DNA from: Longivirga sp036510975
GTDB taxonomy: Bacteria > Actinomycetota > Actinomycetes > S36-B12 > CAIYMF01
Reading direction: 5' to 3'
Assembly (NCBI GenBank): GCA_036510975.1
Contig: DATCCY010000014.1
Span: 1 to 32,247 of the forward strand
Length of the DNA stretch: 32,247 bases
Shown: positions 31,494-32,247 of the stretch, in pieces
How positions within the stretch are numbered: the stretch's first letter is position 1
Layout of the letters: each line of letters begins with the position of its first letter
Notes under the pieces: model-generated
Told to the model about the DNA's origin: nothing
The model's database searches: none
Seen by the model: only the letters and a program-made list of their open reading frames with translations
Program-made: the position numbers and the translations under genes

Positions 31494-31506
31494 GGTAGCA
31501 CGGAAC

Positions 31507-31520
31507 TGAGGCAAGCCTCA
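31507..31520. promoter_or_regulatory. 14-bp palindrome TGAGGCAAGCCTCA upstream of marR
   Basis: Arms TGAGGC and GCCTCA flank AA with no mismatch, at about the -20 to -35 position of the marR promoter. It is a second operator candidate. Confidence 0.45.
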
Positions 31521-31579
31521 CCGCTGTCCGCGTCGGCATGCGACAGCTGTTCGACCACGACCGGCGTGTCGCGCTACCG

Positions 31580-31603
31580 TCGAACACCCGTTCGACCTAC
31601 AGT
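31580..31603 (+). promoter_or_regulatory. LexA SOS box and promoter of recA
   Basis: TCGAACACCCGTTCGA (31580-31595) is a perfect 16-bp palindrome of the actinobacterial/Gram-positive SOS box form CGAAC-N4-GTTCG. A -10 box TACAGT follows at 31598-31603, so bound LexA would cover the promoter. It lies about 215 nt before the recA start. The 31604-31747 stretch after it is C-rich and shows no gene. Confidence 0.85.
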
Positions 31604-31747
31604 GTGCTCCGTACGACAGCGCGACCGCACCACCCCGCAAGCAACCGCTCCACCTGTTCCACCCGACCGGACCGCCCCGCGGTCGACCGTCCCCGGACCT
31701 GCTCCACCGGCCGGTCGTCCCCAGGGCCCAGGTCGGCCCGGGAGCGC

Positions 31748-31769
31748 TGTCGGACCCCGTCCGTAGCGT
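31748..31769 (+). promoter_or_regulatory. Second recA promoter candidate, RecA-NDp/PafBC-like
   Basis: TGTCGGAC is followed by exactly 8 nt and TAGCGT (31764-31769). The known LexA-independent, PafBC-dependent motif is TGTCRGTG-N8-TANNNT. Six of eight bases of the first block match, plus the spacing and the -10 box. It lies about 40 nt before recA, and mycobacterial recA also has two promoters. Confidence 0.5.
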
Positions 31770-31809
31770 CCCCGTCGTCGTCATCCGCATCCCACGAAGG
31801 CAGGTCCCG

Positions 31810-32247
31810 ATGGCCCCCTCCGACCGCAAGACTCCCGGCGCCACCGGCGGTTCCGACCGCGAGAAGGCGCTCGACACCGCGCTGGCCCAGATCGAGCGCC
31901 AGTTCGGCAAGGGATCGGTCATGCGGCTCGGGCAGGAGGGTCGCGCTCCGGTCGAGGTGATCCCGACCGGCTCGGTCGCCCTCGACATCGCGCTGGGCAT
32001 CGGTGGTCTCCCGCGCGGTCGCGTCGTGGAGATCTATGGCCCGGAGTCCTCCGGCAAGACCACCCTGGCGCTGCACGCCATCGCCGAGGCGCAAAAGCGC
32101 GGCGGCACCTGCGCTTTCCTGGATGCGGAGCACGCGCTGGATCCGACTTACGCCCGCAAGCTGGGGGTGGACGTCGATAACCTGCTGATCAGCCAGCCCG
32201 ACGCAGGCGAACAGGCGTTGGAAATTGCCGATACCCTGGTTCGGTCA
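31810..32247 (+). CDS. recA: Recombinase RecA, N-terminal part (gene cut by window end)
   Basis: 146 codons are present. The product starts MAPSDRKTPGATGGSDREKAL, an N-terminal extension before the RecA core IERQFGKGSVMRLG. Walker A is GPESSGKT (77-84), and DAEHALDPTYARKLGVD and SQPDAGEQALEIADTL follow. RecA forms filaments on single-stranded DNA for recombination and triggers LexA self-cleavage. ATG 31810 has a GAAGG-type site upstream (AAGGCAGG). From about 32035 onward codon use changes (GAT, GAA, ACT, ATT, GTT, CAA appear) and the protein (TLALHAIAEAQKRGG, NLLISQPD) looks proteobacterial, so the last part may come from another genome. Confidence 0.93.
   Translation, partial: MAPSDRKTPGATGGSDREKALDTALAQIERQFGKGSVMRLGQEGRAPVEVIPTGSVALDIALGIGGLPRGRVVEIYGPESSGKTTLALHAIAEAQKRGGTCAFLDAEHALDPTYARKLGVDVDNLLISQPDAGEQALEIADTLVRS

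Noticed and set aside
1..32247. CRISPR arrays, tRNA/rRNA genes, transposases, phage or defence modules
   Set aside because: No spaced direct repeats, cloverleaf sequences, transposase motifs or recognised defence domains were found on reading the window.

Overview
The window is a high-GC actinobacterial chromosome segment. It follows the conserved block running from pnp (polynucleotide phosphorylase) to recA that is known from Streptomyces and Mycobacterium. In order it carries the end of pnp, an M16 peptidase, dapB, thyX, dapA, rnj, ftsK, a RodZ-like membrane HTH protein, rimO, pgsA, cinA, a clgR-type regulator, a DUF3046 gene and the start of recA. The gene order and leaderless-style promoters (TAGNNT 6-7 nt before the start codon) fit a member of the Propionibacteriales/Nocardioidaceae type, but the exact taxon is inferred from memory of gene order and not tested.

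Layout. 1-2359: pnp end, M16 peptidase, dapB. 2374-10251: an accessory block between dapB and thyX. It holds a zinc-free MDR oxidoreductase, a four-gene minus-strand operon (DUF2461, azlC, azlD, ltrA) joined by three 4-nt GTGA overlaps, a GNAT acetyltransferase divergent from a sarcosine-oxidase-like flavoenzyme, and a TetR/MFS efflux pair. 10347-13708: thyX, then dapA-rnj with a 4-nt overlap. 13883-14266: a DUF1214 remnant with an in-frame TGA. 14526-20783: ftsK, rodZ-like, rimO, pgsA, cinA, closed by a strong palindromic terminator. 21184-22076: clgR-like and a TetR gene. 22080-28801: a hypothetical gene, nei2 and lhr (DNA repair) on the minus strand, with an F420/NADP-reductase-like gene inserted on the plus strand between nei2 and lhr. 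28899-29370: a small membrane protein and DUF3046. 29459-31485: a MarR/DHA2 efflux pair on the minus strand. 31810-32247: recA, cut by the window end.

How the genes fit together. The backbone covers RNA decay (PNPase, RNase J), lysine/diaminopimelate synthesis (DapB, DapA), thymidylate synthesis (ThyX), chromosome segregation (FtsK), ribosome modification (RimO), phospholipid synthesis (PgsA), proteolysis control (ClgR) and DNA repair (Nei2, Lhr, RecA). Accessory genes between backbone members are mostly regulator/efflux pairs with palindromic operator candidates in front of the regulator.

The points most worth checking are these. (1) recA appears to change codon usage and family signature after about base 32035, from actinobacterial to proteobacterial-looking, which suggests a chimeric contig end. 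(2) Two consecutive perfect 16-bp hairpins sit at the pnp/M16 junction, the second inside coding sequence. (3) A 26-codon reading frame overlaps the lhr stop by GTGA, in the same way as the operon genes in this window. (4) The DUF1214 gene has a single TGG-to-TGA-like interruption. (5) recA carries a perfect LexA box plus a second, PafBC-like promoter candidate. I found no CRISPR array, tRNA, rRNA or insertion sequence, and no convincing new defence or mobile system.
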